Below, in pieces: positions 26,244-35,327 of a DNA stretch of 64,000 bases. The notes beneath the pieces are model-generated. The model ran no database searches and had not been told where the DNA came from. It saw only the letters and a program-made list of their open reading frames with translations. A program made the translations under genes and the position numbers. Source of the DNA: Spirosoma lacussanchae (lineage in GTDB: Bacteria; Bacteroidota; Bacteroidia; Cytophagales; Spirosomataceae). The DNA is taken from assembly GCF_005870035.1 (NCBI RefSeq), contig NZ_SWJG01000001.1:1785639-1849638 (forward strand), read 5' to 3'. Within the stretch, counting starts at the first letter, position 1. Every line of letters begins with the position of its first letter.

Positions 26244-26546
26244 GTTGGATAAAGAGTAGTCGTTGCGTTGGTAATCGCATGGCGAATTTAGTGTACATCG
26301 ACGGACTAATTAGTTGGGATAAGTGATTTTTATTTAGAAAAAAAGTAATCATATAGTTATAAATACATAAAATAGATAACATCTACAGGAATAATATATC
26401 AATGTCGCGGTACTACGTATGGCTGTTCACGACGATCCGTACCGATGGGCGGGGCGTTTAGCGAAGCGGTTGCCGCCTGCGTAACCTGGGGGTAACCGGG
26501 ACGAATTTTTCTCTCTCTGGTAGACAGGGTGTTTTGGATGTATCGA
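26244..26546. other. A/T-rich divergent spacer
   Basis: Three hundred bases between divergent genes with no open frame worth calling. It includes a markedly A/T-rich patch around 26330-26400, in contrast to the GC-rich surroundings, where regulatory sites for either side could lie. TAAATTCG near 26282, read on the minus strand, is one base off a -7 box. Confidence 0.4.
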
Positions 26547-26577
26547 TTTGTTTTTGGCAAACCTTTGTGTTACTTTG
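26547..26577 (+). promoter_or_regulatory. Promoter of acidic conserved protein
   Basis: TTTG at 26547-26550, exactly 19 bases, then TTACTTTG at 26570-26577. Spacing matches the Bacteroidota -33/-7 rule; the -7 box differs from TAnnTTTG by one base. It places the transcription start near 26584 and supports translation from 26616. Confidence 0.65.
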
Positions 26578-26615
26578 GTCTTAAAGAAGGTGATGAACCC
26601 CTTCAACCATGCGCA

Positions 26616-27110
26616 ATGAACTTTGACGACGAAGACGACGACGATAGCTTTATGGACTGGGACGGCTTCGACGAGGATTATGATCCTGAAGAGGCCCGCG
26701 CAGAGATGGAGGCCGAAAACCGCCGGATTAAGAATCTGCCCATTCTGCGCAAAGCCAACGAGCTGATGGAACTTACGCAGGCCATTGTCGAGACAATCAA
26801 CAAGGAAGATGATGTGCTAATGATGCATGAGCAAATGCTGGCCAATGCCATGATGCTTGCTCCTAAGATTGTGGGCGCAGAAGGAGGAGATCTGTACACA
26901 CTGCGCATGGAAAATGCCGTCATCATCAAGATGCACGCCCGCGAACTACTGGCGCAAACTTCCTACTGCAAAGCCGAAAAGCTGGCAACACCGGCTTATC
27001 TGAACGTACTCCGCGACGAGATCGAACAGTTCCGGCTGCTGTTTGTAGAGTGGGTAAACGGATTTGATAAAGATAATGATGCTCCCGATGATTGGGGCTT
27101 ATTTTATTGA
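26616..27110 (+). CDS. Acidic conserved hypothetical protein
   Basis: 164 residues from the ATG at 26616. The N-terminal 30 residues are extremely acidic (NFDDEDDDDSFMDWDGFDED), followed by helical segments (EARAEMEAENRRIKNLPI; MHEQMLANAMMLAPKIVGAE). I recognise it only as a type of conserved protein seen in Cytophagales; no catalytic motif, signal peptide or membrane segment is present. The ATG at 26529 would precede the promoter, so it is rejected as start. It is monocistronic between a good promoter and a terminator hairpin. A DNA-mimic or chaperone-like role is conceivable from the charge alone but is unsupported. Confidence 0.75.
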   Translation: MNFDDEDDDDSFMDWDGFDEDYDPEEARAEMEAENRRIKNLPILRKANELMELTQAIVETINKEDDVLMMHEQMLANAMMLAPKIVGAEGGDLYTLRMENAVIIKMHARELLAQTSYCKAEKLATPAYLNVLRDEIEQFRLLFVEWVNGFDKDNDAPDDWGLFY

Positions 27111-27130
27111 AGACACTTGGTTTCTGCGTG

Positions 27131-27157
27131 TAAAACCCGGCCCTAGACCGGGTTTTA
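27131..27157. terminator. Terminator after acidic protein gene
   Basis: Ten-base perfect arms (27131-27140 and 27148-27157; TAAAACCCGG and its complement) with a seven-base loop. GGGTTTTAT at the right arm gives the T-rich end expected of an intrinsic terminator. Confidence 0.8.
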
Positions 27158-27295
27158 TGCTATAACGGCAACGGGCTTTCTCCGTCTGGGTAAACTCGCT
27201 AAGTTTGTCTCCGAAAAGTAAATAAAGGACCACAGGCAACACCCTGGTTGATTACCTTAACAGCTCGAATTTGAGTTGAGCTTTCTACTCTGCTT

Positions 27296-29620
27296 ATGGG
27301 AAATCGTATACGGTACGCTATATCTACACATTTATACCATTTTCAGCTCTCGGGGCTGATGCTGATCATCGGCCTGCTGCTAACAACGCATTCGGTACGG
27401 GCCGGTCTGGACCAGACACCAGCCGCGCTGACCATTGGAACAAGCTCGGCCTCCGTCTGTGCCGGTACGTCCGTAACCCTGACGGCCAGTGGGTGTCCGG
27501 CCAATGGCACCTTACGGTGGTCAACCAGCCAGACAGGAGCGGTGGTGGTAGTGGTTCCTGCCCAGACTACAACGTATAGTGTACTCTGTAGTGTAACGAG
27601 CACATCGGTTGTTACAACGACCGCCGTCAGCAGCAGCGCCACCAGTACCACGTCGCTGGTTACGAATACCGTCAGTACATCGGCCTCAGCAACGGTTCGG
27701 GTCAGTGCGGCTATCTCGGTTTCGGCCACCGTAACGCCTGTTTCCTGTAACCTTGGCGATAATGGCCGGGTGGTCGTCGTGGCGGGGGGCGGTACGGGAG
27801 CGCTTCAGTATCAGTTCAACAACCGGCCGTTCCAGACGGGTGCTACCTTCGACCGGCTCGTAGCCGGTACCTATCCCATCGTTGTCCGGGATGCCGCAGG
27901 CTGTACCGTCCAGACCAGTGCGCAGGTACGACAACCTGACGCGTTGTCGCTGACCATTACCGCCGTGGGGGCGAAGTGTACGGGCGGAGCCGATGGCGGT
28001 ATTGTGGCGGTGGCATCGGGTGGTAATGGCGGCTACCGCTACTTCCTGGATGGGGTTGGCCCGCGCGAGAGCGGCACCTTTCTGGATCTGAAAGGCGGCA
28101 CAACCTACACTATTGGCCTGGCCGACCGGAACGATTGTGTGCTGTTTCAGTCGGTTACCGTTACCGCGCCGGCGGCTTTCAGTGTTCAGCTGACGGCCCA
28201 GCCTACCAAGTGTGTCGGCTCCGTTGATGGGAGCATCAGCGTGGTCGCAACGGGGGGTACGGGAGCCTATCAGTATCAGATCGGTACCAATGCATTTCAG
28301 ACGGGTTCGCAGTTCACCGGGCTGTCGGCCAATACGTACGATATCACCGTGCGGGATGGTAACGGGTGCGAAACCCGGCGGTCAGTAGCGGTAGGGCAGC
28401 CGGCTCCGCTTCGGTTGAGTGCCGTTTCCCGACCCGTCAACTGCTTCGGACCGACCAGTGGCACGATCACCGTTAGCAATACCGGCGGTACCGGCGCCGT
28501 AACCTATCGATTGGCTACCAGTCAGGCGTCTCAGGCCAGCAACACATTTGTCGGCGTGGGCGTTGGCACTTATACCATCATTGGTACGGACGCCAATGGC
28601 TGCTCGGAACTGGTTTCTGCAACCGTTACGCAGGCGGCTCCGATCAAAGTGCAGGCAACGCCTACACCGGCCAGCTGTTGCGTGTGCCCGACCGGTGCTG
28701 TGCAGCTCACCAGCACGGGGGGCAGCGGTACCGTACGGCAGTATCAACTAATCGGGCAACCCTACCAGCCAGGCAGCCTGATCGGCGGATTGCGCCCCAA
28801 CACCTACCGGCTCCGGGTGGCTGATGAAGTAGGCTGTACCGATTCGGTAGTGGCCGTCATTACCGATGCCAACGCCCTGACGCTGGCTACCGGCACCGTT
28901 AAAAATACGCCCTGCGCGGGAGGCAGCGAAGGAGAAGCCACCGTACAGGTGTCGGGCGGAACCCGGCCATTCACCTACTACTGGCTAACGGAACGACGGG
29001 ATACACTCCGTAACCGAACTGCTACCCAAACGGCGCTGGCCGAAGGAACCTATACCGTGAGCGTACTCGATAGCAACCGCTGCACCACCAGCACCGTATT
29101 CGTCACCATCCGGGCTACAAATCCGCTGCCTTTTAAACCGGTCATCCAGCTTTCGGGCGGTACGCTGCTGGTCGATCAAACAGCCGGCATCCAGTGGTAC
29201 GTTCGGCAGGGGACCAATCCGGCCCGGGCCGTGCCCAACGCTACCCGTCCGATTCTGGTCCCGTTTGAGAGTGGTCAGTATTTTGCGGTCATCACGGCCA
29301 ACGGTTGCTCGTCGCCCCCATCAGACGCGATCGATTTTGTGCTGACCGCCACGGCCGAGCCCGTTAGCGACTTCCGGGTGCAGATCAGCCCCAACCCGGT
29401 CCGGGATCAGCTACGGGTTGAGATCGAGCAGATAAGCCGGTCGGCGGTACGTCTGCAACTGGTCGATATCTCAGGACGGTCAGTCTGGCAGCAGCAGCTA
29501 TCGGCCTTTACCGGCAAGAAACAAGCCAACTGGTTGCTGTCGGGTATACCGGCGGGCCAGTATGTGCTGCAGGCCGACGCCGACAACCGCCGGGCCGTTG
29601 TCCGGGTTATTGTAGAGTAA
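27296..29620 (+). CDS. SprB-repeat cell-surface protein with T9SS tail
   Basis: 774 residues. A signal peptide or membrane-crossing segment lies around residues 19-36 (SGLMLIIGLLLTTHSVRA). An Ig-like Cys-containing segment (ASVCAGTSVTLTASGCP) is followed by a Ser/Thr/Val-rich linker (about residues 95-145). Six SprB-type repeats follow (roughly 150-610), each built around GGTGAYQYQI-like strands, a GTYxIxVxDxxGC loop and a Cys near its start. An Ig-like domain (about 615-690) and a T9SS type A sorting domain end the protein (ISPNPVRDQLRVEIEQ ... IPAGQYVLQADA). SprB is the mobile adhesin of gliding Bacteroidota; short relatives like this one are exported adhesin-like proteins whose partners are unknown. 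It is monocistronic. Confidence 0.88.
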   Translation: MGNRIRYAISTHLYHFQLSGLMLIIGLLLTTHSVRAGLDQTPAALTIGTSSASVCAGTSVTLTASGCPANGTLRWSTSQTGAVVVVVPAQTTTYSVLCSVTSTSVVTTTAVSSSATSTTSLVTNTVSTSASATVRVSAAISVSATVTPVSCNLGDNGRVVVVAGGGTGALQYQFNNRPFQTGATFDRLVAGTYPIVVRDAAGCTVQTSAQVRQPDALSLTITAVGAKCTGGADGGIVAVASGGNGGYRYFLDGVGPRESGTFLDLKGGTTYTIGLADRNDCVLFQSVTVTAPAAFSVQLTAQPTKCVGSVDGSISVVATGGTGAYQYQIGTNAFQTGSQFTGLSANTYDITVRDGNGCETRRSVAVGQPAPLRLSAVSRPVNCFGPTSGTITVSNTGGTGAVTYRLATSQASQASNTFVGVGVGTYTIIGTDANGCSELVSATVTQAAPIKVQATPTPASCCVCPTGAVQLTSTGGSGTVRQYQLIGQPYQPGSLIGGLRPNTYRLRVADEVGCTDSVVAVITDANALTLATGTVKNTPCAGGSEGEATVQVSGGTRPFTYYWLTERRDTLRNRTATQTALAEGTYTVSVLDSNRCTTSTVFVTIRATNPLPFKPVIQLSGGTLLVDQTAGIQWYVRQGTNPARAVPNATRPILVPFESGQYFAVITANGCSSPPSDAIDFVLTATAEPVSDFRVQISPNPVRDQLRVEIEQISRSAVRLQLVDISGRSVWQQQLSAFTGKKQANWLLSGIPAGQYVLQADADNRRAVVRVIVE

Positions 29621-29703
29621 TGGCAACGGAGATCTTCATGGAATGAAACCTCGTACTCATACCTGAAAAGCAGGCAGGGTATGCCAGCGTCCAACGGGTT
29701 GGT

Positions 29704-32133
29704 TTAGAGTCGTTCGTTGAAGAGCTTCAGTATGCGTTTGTATTCATCCATCCAGCTGGTCGGTTCTACGAAGCCGTGATCCTCAACGGGGTACAGAGCC
29801 AGCTCCCAGTTTTCCTTTTTCAGTTCGATGAGCCGCTGGGCCAGCCGGATGGCATCCTGGGCGTGCACGTTTACATCAACGACCCCGTGGCAGATGAGCA
29901 GATGCCCACGCAGCCCTTCGGCAAAATTGATGGGCGACGATTGCCGGTACGCCAGTGAGTCGGCCTGCGGTTCGTTCAGAATATTAGCCGTGTAGGGGTG
30001 GTTGTAAGCCGCCCAGTCGGTTACCGGACGTAGTGCTGCTCCCGCTTTAAACGTTTCGGGTGCGGTAAACAGGGCCATGAGGGTAATGAATCCGCCGTAC
30101 GAGCCGCCATAAATGCCAATACGATTGGCGTCGACCCCCTGCGTTCTTACCAGCCATTGAGCCGCGTCGACATGATCGGTCAGGTCTTTACCGCCCATAT
30201 GCCGGTAGATACCCGTACGCCAGTCGCGCCCATAACCCGACGAGGCCCGGTAGTCGATGTCGAGAACGGTGTAACCCTGATCGGCCAGCAGGTTGTGAAA
30301 CATGTACTCGCGGAAGTACTGACTCCACCACTTGTGGGCATTTTGCAGGTATCCGGCCCCGTGGACAAACACGACACTTTTACCGTTGGCTTTCTCGGGT
30401 TTGTAAAGCCGGGCGTAGATCGACTGCCCATCGCGGGCCGGAATGGTAACCAGACTCGGTTCCCGCCAGGGGTAAGCCCTGAACGCGTCGGTTGGCGAAT
30501 CGGTCAACCGGATTGGGGTCGGGGTGGCACCGGTCTTCTTCGACGCCGGAGCCGACTGAAGCTCGGCCGGAGCCGTCACGTATAACTCCCAGGGTTGGGT
30601 ACTGCCCGAGTAGCGGATAGCCAGTCGGGTTTCGTCGGGCGACAGCGTCACGTCATTGGCGCCGGTCATGGTGGTGAGCCGGGTACGGGCACCACCCGTG
30701 GCGGGCATTCGGTAAAAGTGCTGCTCGCCGGGATGTACTTCGTTGGTTTGCAGAAAAAAGTACGTTTTGTCTCTGGACAAAAACGCTTGCTGCACTTCGA
30801 ATTTGCCCGATGTCAGCTGCTTACGGGCCTTGGTTAGTACGTTTACCGTATAAATATGCGAATAGCCATCCGCTTCAGACTGGAACCAGATGGTCTGGTT
30901 ATCGGCCAGGAAGCCGAGATTGCCCGTGCCGCCGTTGGGTCCAACCCCTGGCCCGCCAATCCAGGCATCGTCGTGCTGGCGGTCGAGCAGGGTTAACTGG
31001 GGGCGGTCGGCCAGGTCGAGCCGCATGATCCAGCGGTCTTTGTTATCCTGTGACCGAACGACCACAACGGCCAGTTTTCCATCCTCTGACCAGACGGGGC
31101 CGCTGATAACAACGGGTCGGGCTTTCCGGCTGGTGTCGGCTTTACTGCCCGCTTTCAGGAAGGCAGGCCGATCGGTAATACCCGGAATCTCTTTTGTCGG
31201 TACGCTGCGAACGGTATCTTTCTGGATGTCGTAAACGAAAAACTCCTGGGCTGCCAGCGGAGCGCCTACTTTCGTGCGGCCTGGAATGTCTTCGGTATAG
31301 CCCGATTCTGTAACGTAATTGGGTACAATGGTCGTTTTGGCGCTGGCCGATCGGGATAGCCGGTAGGTGATAAACCGACCGTCGGGGCTGAGCAGCGGGT
31401 TCACGAGCTGCTTATCGTCGAGATAGATCTCTTTCGGCCGACGGGGGCGGTCAGCCTTGTTGATGCGGTCGGCAGCGTCTTTCTTCGCTTTTCGTTCGGC
31501 CAGTACGGCCGACAGGCGCAGCTGATCGGCCTTCAGGAATTTCTCTTCGTCGGTCAGTTTGGGGTCGCTCTTCTTCGGTCCGGATTTGAAATCGGTTAGC
31601 TGGGTGAGGAGACCGGTAGAGAGGTCGAGGCTGAACAGGTTCGGGCTGCGCCGGAAAACGATTCGCTGCCCGGCACCGGCCGATCCCGACTGAACCCAGG
31701 CCGGGTCGCTCTCGGTCTCGACGGTATTGGTCAGCTGCCGTTGCACGTTGGTCTTTACGTCGACCAGAAATAGATCGCCCTGGCGTTCAAAGAGCCGCTG
31801 GGTGCGGGCCTGGTTAAAGACGGCGTTGGGCGGGGTGGCCAGGGTTCGTCTTTCGGTAGGGCTGACTTTAAGCGGTTTGGTCGGGGCGAGGGTTTTACCC
31901 GCGGTAAAGGTCACCTTATAAAGCGAGTCGCCCGGTTCGCGGGTCGGGTTCCAGCTGAAGTACAGTGTTTTAGAGTCGTCGGACCAGAAGGGGCTGGAGG
32001 GGGAGGTACCTACCCAGCCCTTGGGGTCCTGCATGATGGTTTCGACGGTGAGGGTAGGGCGTGATGGGGGCGTTGGCTGCGCCGAGGCTACGGCCGTCAA
32101 CAGCAGAAGCGGCCAGCCAGAGAAGCGGGTCAT
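29704..32133 (-). CDS. S9 family prolyl oligopeptidase/dipeptidyl peptidase
   Basis: 809 residues from the ATG at 32133, which gives the signal peptide MTRFSGWPLLLLTAVASAQ; the upstream in-frame ATG adds a non-leader stretch. The N-terminal half is a beta-propeller (WSDDSKTLYFSWNPT, FSLDLSTGLLTQLTDF). The C-terminal alpha/beta hydrolase carries the Ser nucleophile in YGGSYGGF (about residue 678), Asp in GVVDVNVHAQD (about 751) and His in VEDHGF (about 784). An insertion rich in Lys/Asp (ERKAKKDAADRINKADR) is typical of Bacteroidota S9 enzymes. The likely role is removal of dipeptides from peptides in the periplasm. It converges with the SprB-repeat gene. Confidence 0.93.
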   Translation of the reverse strand: MTRFSGWPLLLLTAVASAQPTPPSRPTLTVETIMQDPKGWVGTSPSSPFWSDDSKTLYFSWNPTREPGDSLYKVTFTAGKTLAPTKPLKVSPTERRTLATPPNAVFNQARTQRLFERQGDLFLVDVKTNVQRQLTNTVETESDPAWVQSGSAGAGQRIVFRRSPNLFSLDLSTGLLTQLTDFKSGPKKSDPKLTDEEKFLKADQLRLSAVLAERKAKKDAADRINKADRPRRPKEIYLDDKQLVNPLLSPDGRFITYRLSRSASAKTTIVPNYVTESGYTEDIPGRTKVGAPLAAQEFFVYDIQKDTVRSVPTKEIPGITDRPAFLKAGSKADTSRKARPVVISGPVWSEDGKLAVVVVRSQDNKDRWIMRLDLADRPQLTLLDRQHDDAWIGGPGVGPNGGTGNLGFLADNQTIWFQSEADGYSHIYTVNVLTKARKQLTSGKFEVQQAFLSRDKTYFFLQTNEVHPGEQHFYRMPATGGARTRLTTMTGANDVTLSPDETRLAIRYSGSTQPWELYVTAPAELQSAPASKKTGATPTPIRLTDSPTDAFRAYPWREPSLVTIPARDGQSIYARLYKPEKANGKSVVFVHGAGYLQNAHKWWSQYFREYMFHNLLADQGYTVLDIDYRASSGYGRDWRTGIYRHMGGKDLTDHVDAAQWLVRTQGVDANRIGIYGGSYGGFITLMALFTAPETFKAGAALRPVTDWAAYNHPYTANILNEPQADSLAYRQSSPINFAEGLRGHLLICHGVVDVNVHAQDAIRLAQRLIELKKENWELALYPVEDHGFVEPTSWMDEYKRILKLFNERL

Positions 32134-32205
32134 AGACAGAAGGACGTGGGGAAAACAGGCTTGAAAGCCGGAAATTAGCAAGAAATGCCGAAGGCGTTAA
32201 CTGTT

Positions 32206-33306
32206 TTAGAGCACAATTGTCAGCGTAACGTCAAACACGTCGTTTTCTTCCTGAATCGTGAGGGTATGCCGCTTGGGGTAAATTAATTGCAGCCGCTGCT
32301 GAACGTTGTCGATGCCGGTGCCGGTACTGGCGCCAAGTCGGTTGGTTGGGATAATGCTGTTGCGGCATCGAAACGACAGCTGGCCTTGCTCCACAGTGAG
32401 CCGGATGTCGACAAAGCAGGGCTGGCTCATGCTGATGCCGTACTTGAAGGCATTTTCGATGAACGATACCAGCAGCAGGGGGGCAATCTCGGCCTGCAAA
32501 CCGTCCCAGCGCATGATGGAATGAATCCGGATGGTGTCGAGCCGCGGTACGCGCATCTGGTGCAACTCAATAGTGTCTTCCAGAAACTTGATCTCTTTGC
32601 CGATGGGCGTCCGGTCGCGTTTGGACTCTTCGACCATGTGCCGCATCACGCCCGACAGGTGTTCAATGCCGACTGCTGTTCGGTCCGAGTCGCCAGTTAG
32701 GGCCGTGCCGTAAAGGTTGTTCAGCGTGTTGAACAGAAAATGGGGATTCACCTGGGCCTTCAGGGCTGCCAGTTCGGCGTGTGTCTTCTGCTGAACCAAT
32801 CGCTGCTGATCGCGTTTTTGTTGCCGGTAGGCCCGAACGAACGTGAATACGAGAGCGTATACCCACGAAAAACTAATGCTGCTGACGACCATGGCCTGAT
32901 CGATATGCCGCTCGAAGATACCAGCATAAATACCCATCAGAAAGGCAAAGCCGATGAAGAGCGATACCGCAAACACAAAAAATACGGGGGCGCTCCAACG
33001 GCGGTCGCGGTCGAATACCCACCGGTAAAACCAGTAGCAGCCATGCACGCAAACCACGAAGATCAGATTCATCAGCAGGGTGATCTGGAGGTACACAAAC
33101 GGCTGACTGGCGTACTGATAGATGACGGCTGTGCCGGCGGGGGCCTTGCCAACGGGTACAAACCGAACCATCAGGTAGTACTGGACCAGGCTAATGGTTA
33201 CCCAGATGAACAGATGGATCAGGAGTAAACGAACCTCCCGGTTCACGACGAATCGTCTGACAATTGACTGCAGGGGTAGCCTCAACGAGAGAGAAAGGGG
33301 CTTCAT
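32206..33306 (-). CDS. LytS-like sensor histidine kinase (His_kinase type)
   Basis: 366 residues. Four transmembrane segments (about residues 27-47, 70-92, 105-130, 138-160) are followed by a coiled coil and the His_kinase domain with the phospho-acceptor in NPHFLFNTLNNLY (about residue 186), then an ATPase domain (SFIENAFKYGIS; ASTGTGIDNVQQRL). This Bacteroidota type normally pairs with a LytTR response regulator encoded directly downstream; here the neighbour on the same strand is an S9 peptidase and no LytTR gene is near, so the partner is elsewhere. It senses an unknown envelope signal. Confidence 0.9.
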   Translation of the reverse strand: MKPLSLSLRLPLQSIVRRFVVNREVRLLLIHLFIWVTISLVQYYLMVRFVPVGKAPAGTAVIYQYASQPFVYLQITLLMNLIFVVCVHGCYWFYRWVFDRDRRWSAPVFFVFAVSLFIGFAFLMGIYAGIFERHIDQAMVVSSISFSWVYALVFTFVRAYRQQKRDQQRLVQQKTHAELAALKAQVNPHFLFNTLNNLYGTALTGDSDRTAVGIEHLSGVMRHMVEESKRDRTPIGKEIKFLEDTIELHQMRVPRLDTIRIHSIMRWDGLQAEIAPLLLVSFIENAFKYGISMSQPCFVDIRLTVEQGQLSFRCRNSIIPTNRLGASTGTGIDNVQQRLQLIYPKRHTLTIQEENDVFDVTLTIVL

Positions 33307-33356
33307 CGGGTATAAGAACAGAATCGATACTGAATGGAGGAAGGGAATCAGGCCGG

Positions 33357-34172
33357 TTACTGAGGGAGTATCCGGTCAAGTGCCCGATAGACCCCGTAGC
33401 AACCAACGGCCGAAACAACCAGCAAAGCCGCGTACAGGCTGTTGTCGCCGATCCACTGTTGTGTGTAATTAACGCTCATATCGGGCGACTCGTCGAAGTA
33501 TAAACCCAGCGATCCAATACTATTATTGACGAAATGTAAAAATATACAGGGCCATAGTGATCGGGTGCGGTAGTATAACCAGCCCAGCGCTAGCCCCAGC
33601 ACCGTAGCGCCCACGGTCTGTACCGGGTTGAGGTGCATCACCCCGAAGATAACGGCCGACCAGACAACGGCCTGGGTGGGCGAATAGCGTTTTAGAAACC
33701 CATCCGTGATAATGCCCCGTAGCAGAATCTCCTCCAGGATGGGGGCGCAGACGACCGCCGAAAAAATGGCGTCTTTGGTAAACGCATCCCGCATAATCTG
33801 CTCGAGCCAGTCGGGTGTAGGCAGCACCGAGGTCAGTGGTTCGATCAGCAGACCCAGCGCCACCGTACCCAGCGCCACGAGCGGAAATACCGCCGGCGCC
33901 ACCGGGGCAAACGAAAGAGCCGATGACCGGCGCTGCCGGAACGCGAACCAGATGGTCAGGCTAAAGGCCAGTATGTAGGCCAGGGTGTCGCCAACGGCTT
34001 TCAGGTCGGGGGCCAGCTGGCTGATGAGTAAGGACGGCAGAGCGGCCGGAATGCCAGCCAGCAGCAGCAGACCAATCAGGCCCCAGGCCTGCAGCAGCGA
34101 CGGATAAGGCATCGGCGTAGCACTAGATGGAGCGTTTGTCGGAAAATCGGTTGATCTGGAATTGGTTGCCAT
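33357..34172 (-). CDS. CPBP family intramembrane metalloprotease
   Basis: 271 residues from the ATG at 34172, with eight or so hydrophobic segments. The CPBP (CAAX protease / bacteriocin-processing) motifs are present: EEILLRG (Glu-Glu-x3-Arg) near residue 155, the metal-binding His in FGVMHLNPVQ, and HFVNNSIG near 225. Substrate unknown; related proteins process peptides or confer bacteriocin self-immunity. The start could also be the ATG at 34112, closer to the first membrane segment. A histidine kinase gene follows 50 bases downstream on the same strand. Confidence 0.88.
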   Translation of the reverse strand: MATNSRSTDFPTNAPSSATPMPYPSLLQAWGLIGLLLLAGIPAALPSLLISQLAPDLKAVGDTLAYILAFSLTIWFAFRQRRSSALSFAPVAPAVFPLVALGTVALGLLIEPLTSVLPTPDWLEQIMRDAFTKDAIFSAVVCAPILEEILLRGIITDGFLKRYSPTQAVVWSAVIFGVMHLNPVQTVGATVLGLALGWLYYRTRSLWPCIFLHFVNNSIGSLGLYFDESPDMSVNYTQQWIGDNSLYAALLVVSAVGCYGVYRALDRILPQ

Positions 34173-34325
34173 GAAAAGACGGTCTATACAGGTGTTTTGG
34201 TAAGAATGACTCAAAGCTAAAGGACCCGGCCGGCCCCGACAAAAATGTGGGACGAACCCACTGGACTATGGGATGAAAACGGCGAAAGATGGTATCTTGC
34301 CACACAACCCGCGAATTTGATGCTC

Positions 34326-34607
34326 ATGAAATACGTCATTCACGCGTATGATCACCCGGCCAGTCTGGACCGACGTATGGCTGTTCGGCCCGCTCACCTC
34401 GATTATGTTCGTCAACTCAAGGCTAACGGGCAGTTCATTCTGGGCGGAGCACTGCTCGACCCCGACGGGCAAATGATCGGTTCTATGCTCATGCTGGACT
34501 TGGAGTCTGACGAGCAGCTACGGCAGTATCTGCTTACCGACCCGTATATCGTTGAACGCGTCTGGGATCGAATCGATGTAAAACCGTTTCGCCAGGCTGA
34601 CGTCTAG
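34326..34607 (+). CDS. YciI-like protein
   Basis: 93 residues from the ATG at 34326 (MKYVIHAYDHPASLDRR), a single YCII-related domain. The His in RPAHLDYVRQL and Asp in LDPDGQMIGSML are the conserved positions of the family, followed by YLLTDPYIVERVWDRIDVKPF. Function of the family is unclear, possibly a small hydrolase or regulator; some are fused to sigma factors. A longer reading from 34245 adds a segment that is not family-like. Its stop codon ends six bases before the next ATG, so translational coupling is likely. Confidence 0.85.
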   Translation: MKYVIHAYDHPASLDRRMAVRPAHLDYVRQLKANGQFILGGALLDPDGQMIGSMLMLDLESDEQLRQYLLTDPYIVERVWDRIDVKPFRQADV

Positions 34608-34612
34608 TGATT

Positions 34613-35323
34613 ATGCTTCGTACTACGCTTTTCCTACTGATAACGGTGGCCTTACTGGCAGAAGCGTGCCGGCAACGTGCCGATACGACAACTACAGAAC
34701 CGACAGAGGCTGCCACCGCAACCAGCCGCCAGCCGGTCGACGCCGGGTCTTTTCTGATCATTCCCGGCAAACGGGTTGGTACCATCACGGCTACCTCTAC
34801 CGAAGCCTCGTTGATGGCCCGGCTAGGCCCGGCTGTTGTGACGCATGATACCATCTACGTGGCCGAGGGCGAAACGACCGTCGGCACCACCCTGTTTCGC
34901 GGCACACCCGATCAGGCAGAAATTATCTGGAAAGATACCAGGACATTCAGCAAACCCGACGCTATTCTGCTGCGACCGTCGTACCAAAGTAGCGGGCGCT
35001 CAGGCAAGCGGTCTCGCTGGGCGCTGGAAAATGGACTGAAAATTGGTAGTACCCTGCGCGAGGTCGAGACAATTAACGGTCGGCCCTTTCAGCTCTACGG
35101 CTTCGGCTGGGATATGGGCGGCCTGGTGGGTGACTGGCAGGGAGGAGTTTTACAACCTAAAGGACAGCTTTCGCTTCTCAGTGTTCGGTTCTCAATGGAT
35201 TCAGCCACGGCGAACGACCAGAAGCTGGCCGAACAGGTCATGGGCGACCGGCCCTTTGCAAGCAGCAGTCCGGTCATGCAAACGCTTAACCCAACTGTCT
35301 CCCAGGTTATGGTGAGACTCTAG
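34613..35323 (+). CDS. Exported or lipoprotein-like hypothetical protein
   Basis: 236 residues from the ATG at 34613. A hydrophobic leader (TTLFLLITVALLAEAC) ends in a Cys that could be a lipid anchor, though Glu at the -2 position is not a standard lipobox. A Thr/Ala/Glu-rich linker follows, then a compact domain beginning SFLIIPGKRVGTITATS, where a segment VGTITATSTEASLMARLGP resembles the 'KIG/RIGxxTxxSTEAxLxxxFG' start of small Bacteroidota envelope proteins. A second similar motif (LENGLKIGSTLREVETING) suggests an internal repeat. I do not recognise a function. It is probably co-transcribed with the YciI gene and the HAD phosphatase that follows four bases later. Confidence 0.75.
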   Translation: MLRTTLFLLITVALLAEACRQRADTTTTEPTEAATATSRQPVDAGSFLIIPGKRVGTITATSTEASLMARLGPAVVTHDTIYVAEGETTVGTTLFRGTPDQAEIIWKDTRTFSKPDAILLRPSYQSSGRSGKRSRWALENGLKIGSTLREVETINGRPFQLYGFGWDMGGLVGDWQGGVLQPKGQLSLLSVRFSMDSATANDQKLAEQVMGDRPFASSSPVMQTLNPTVSQVMVRL

Positions 35324-35327
35324 TACG

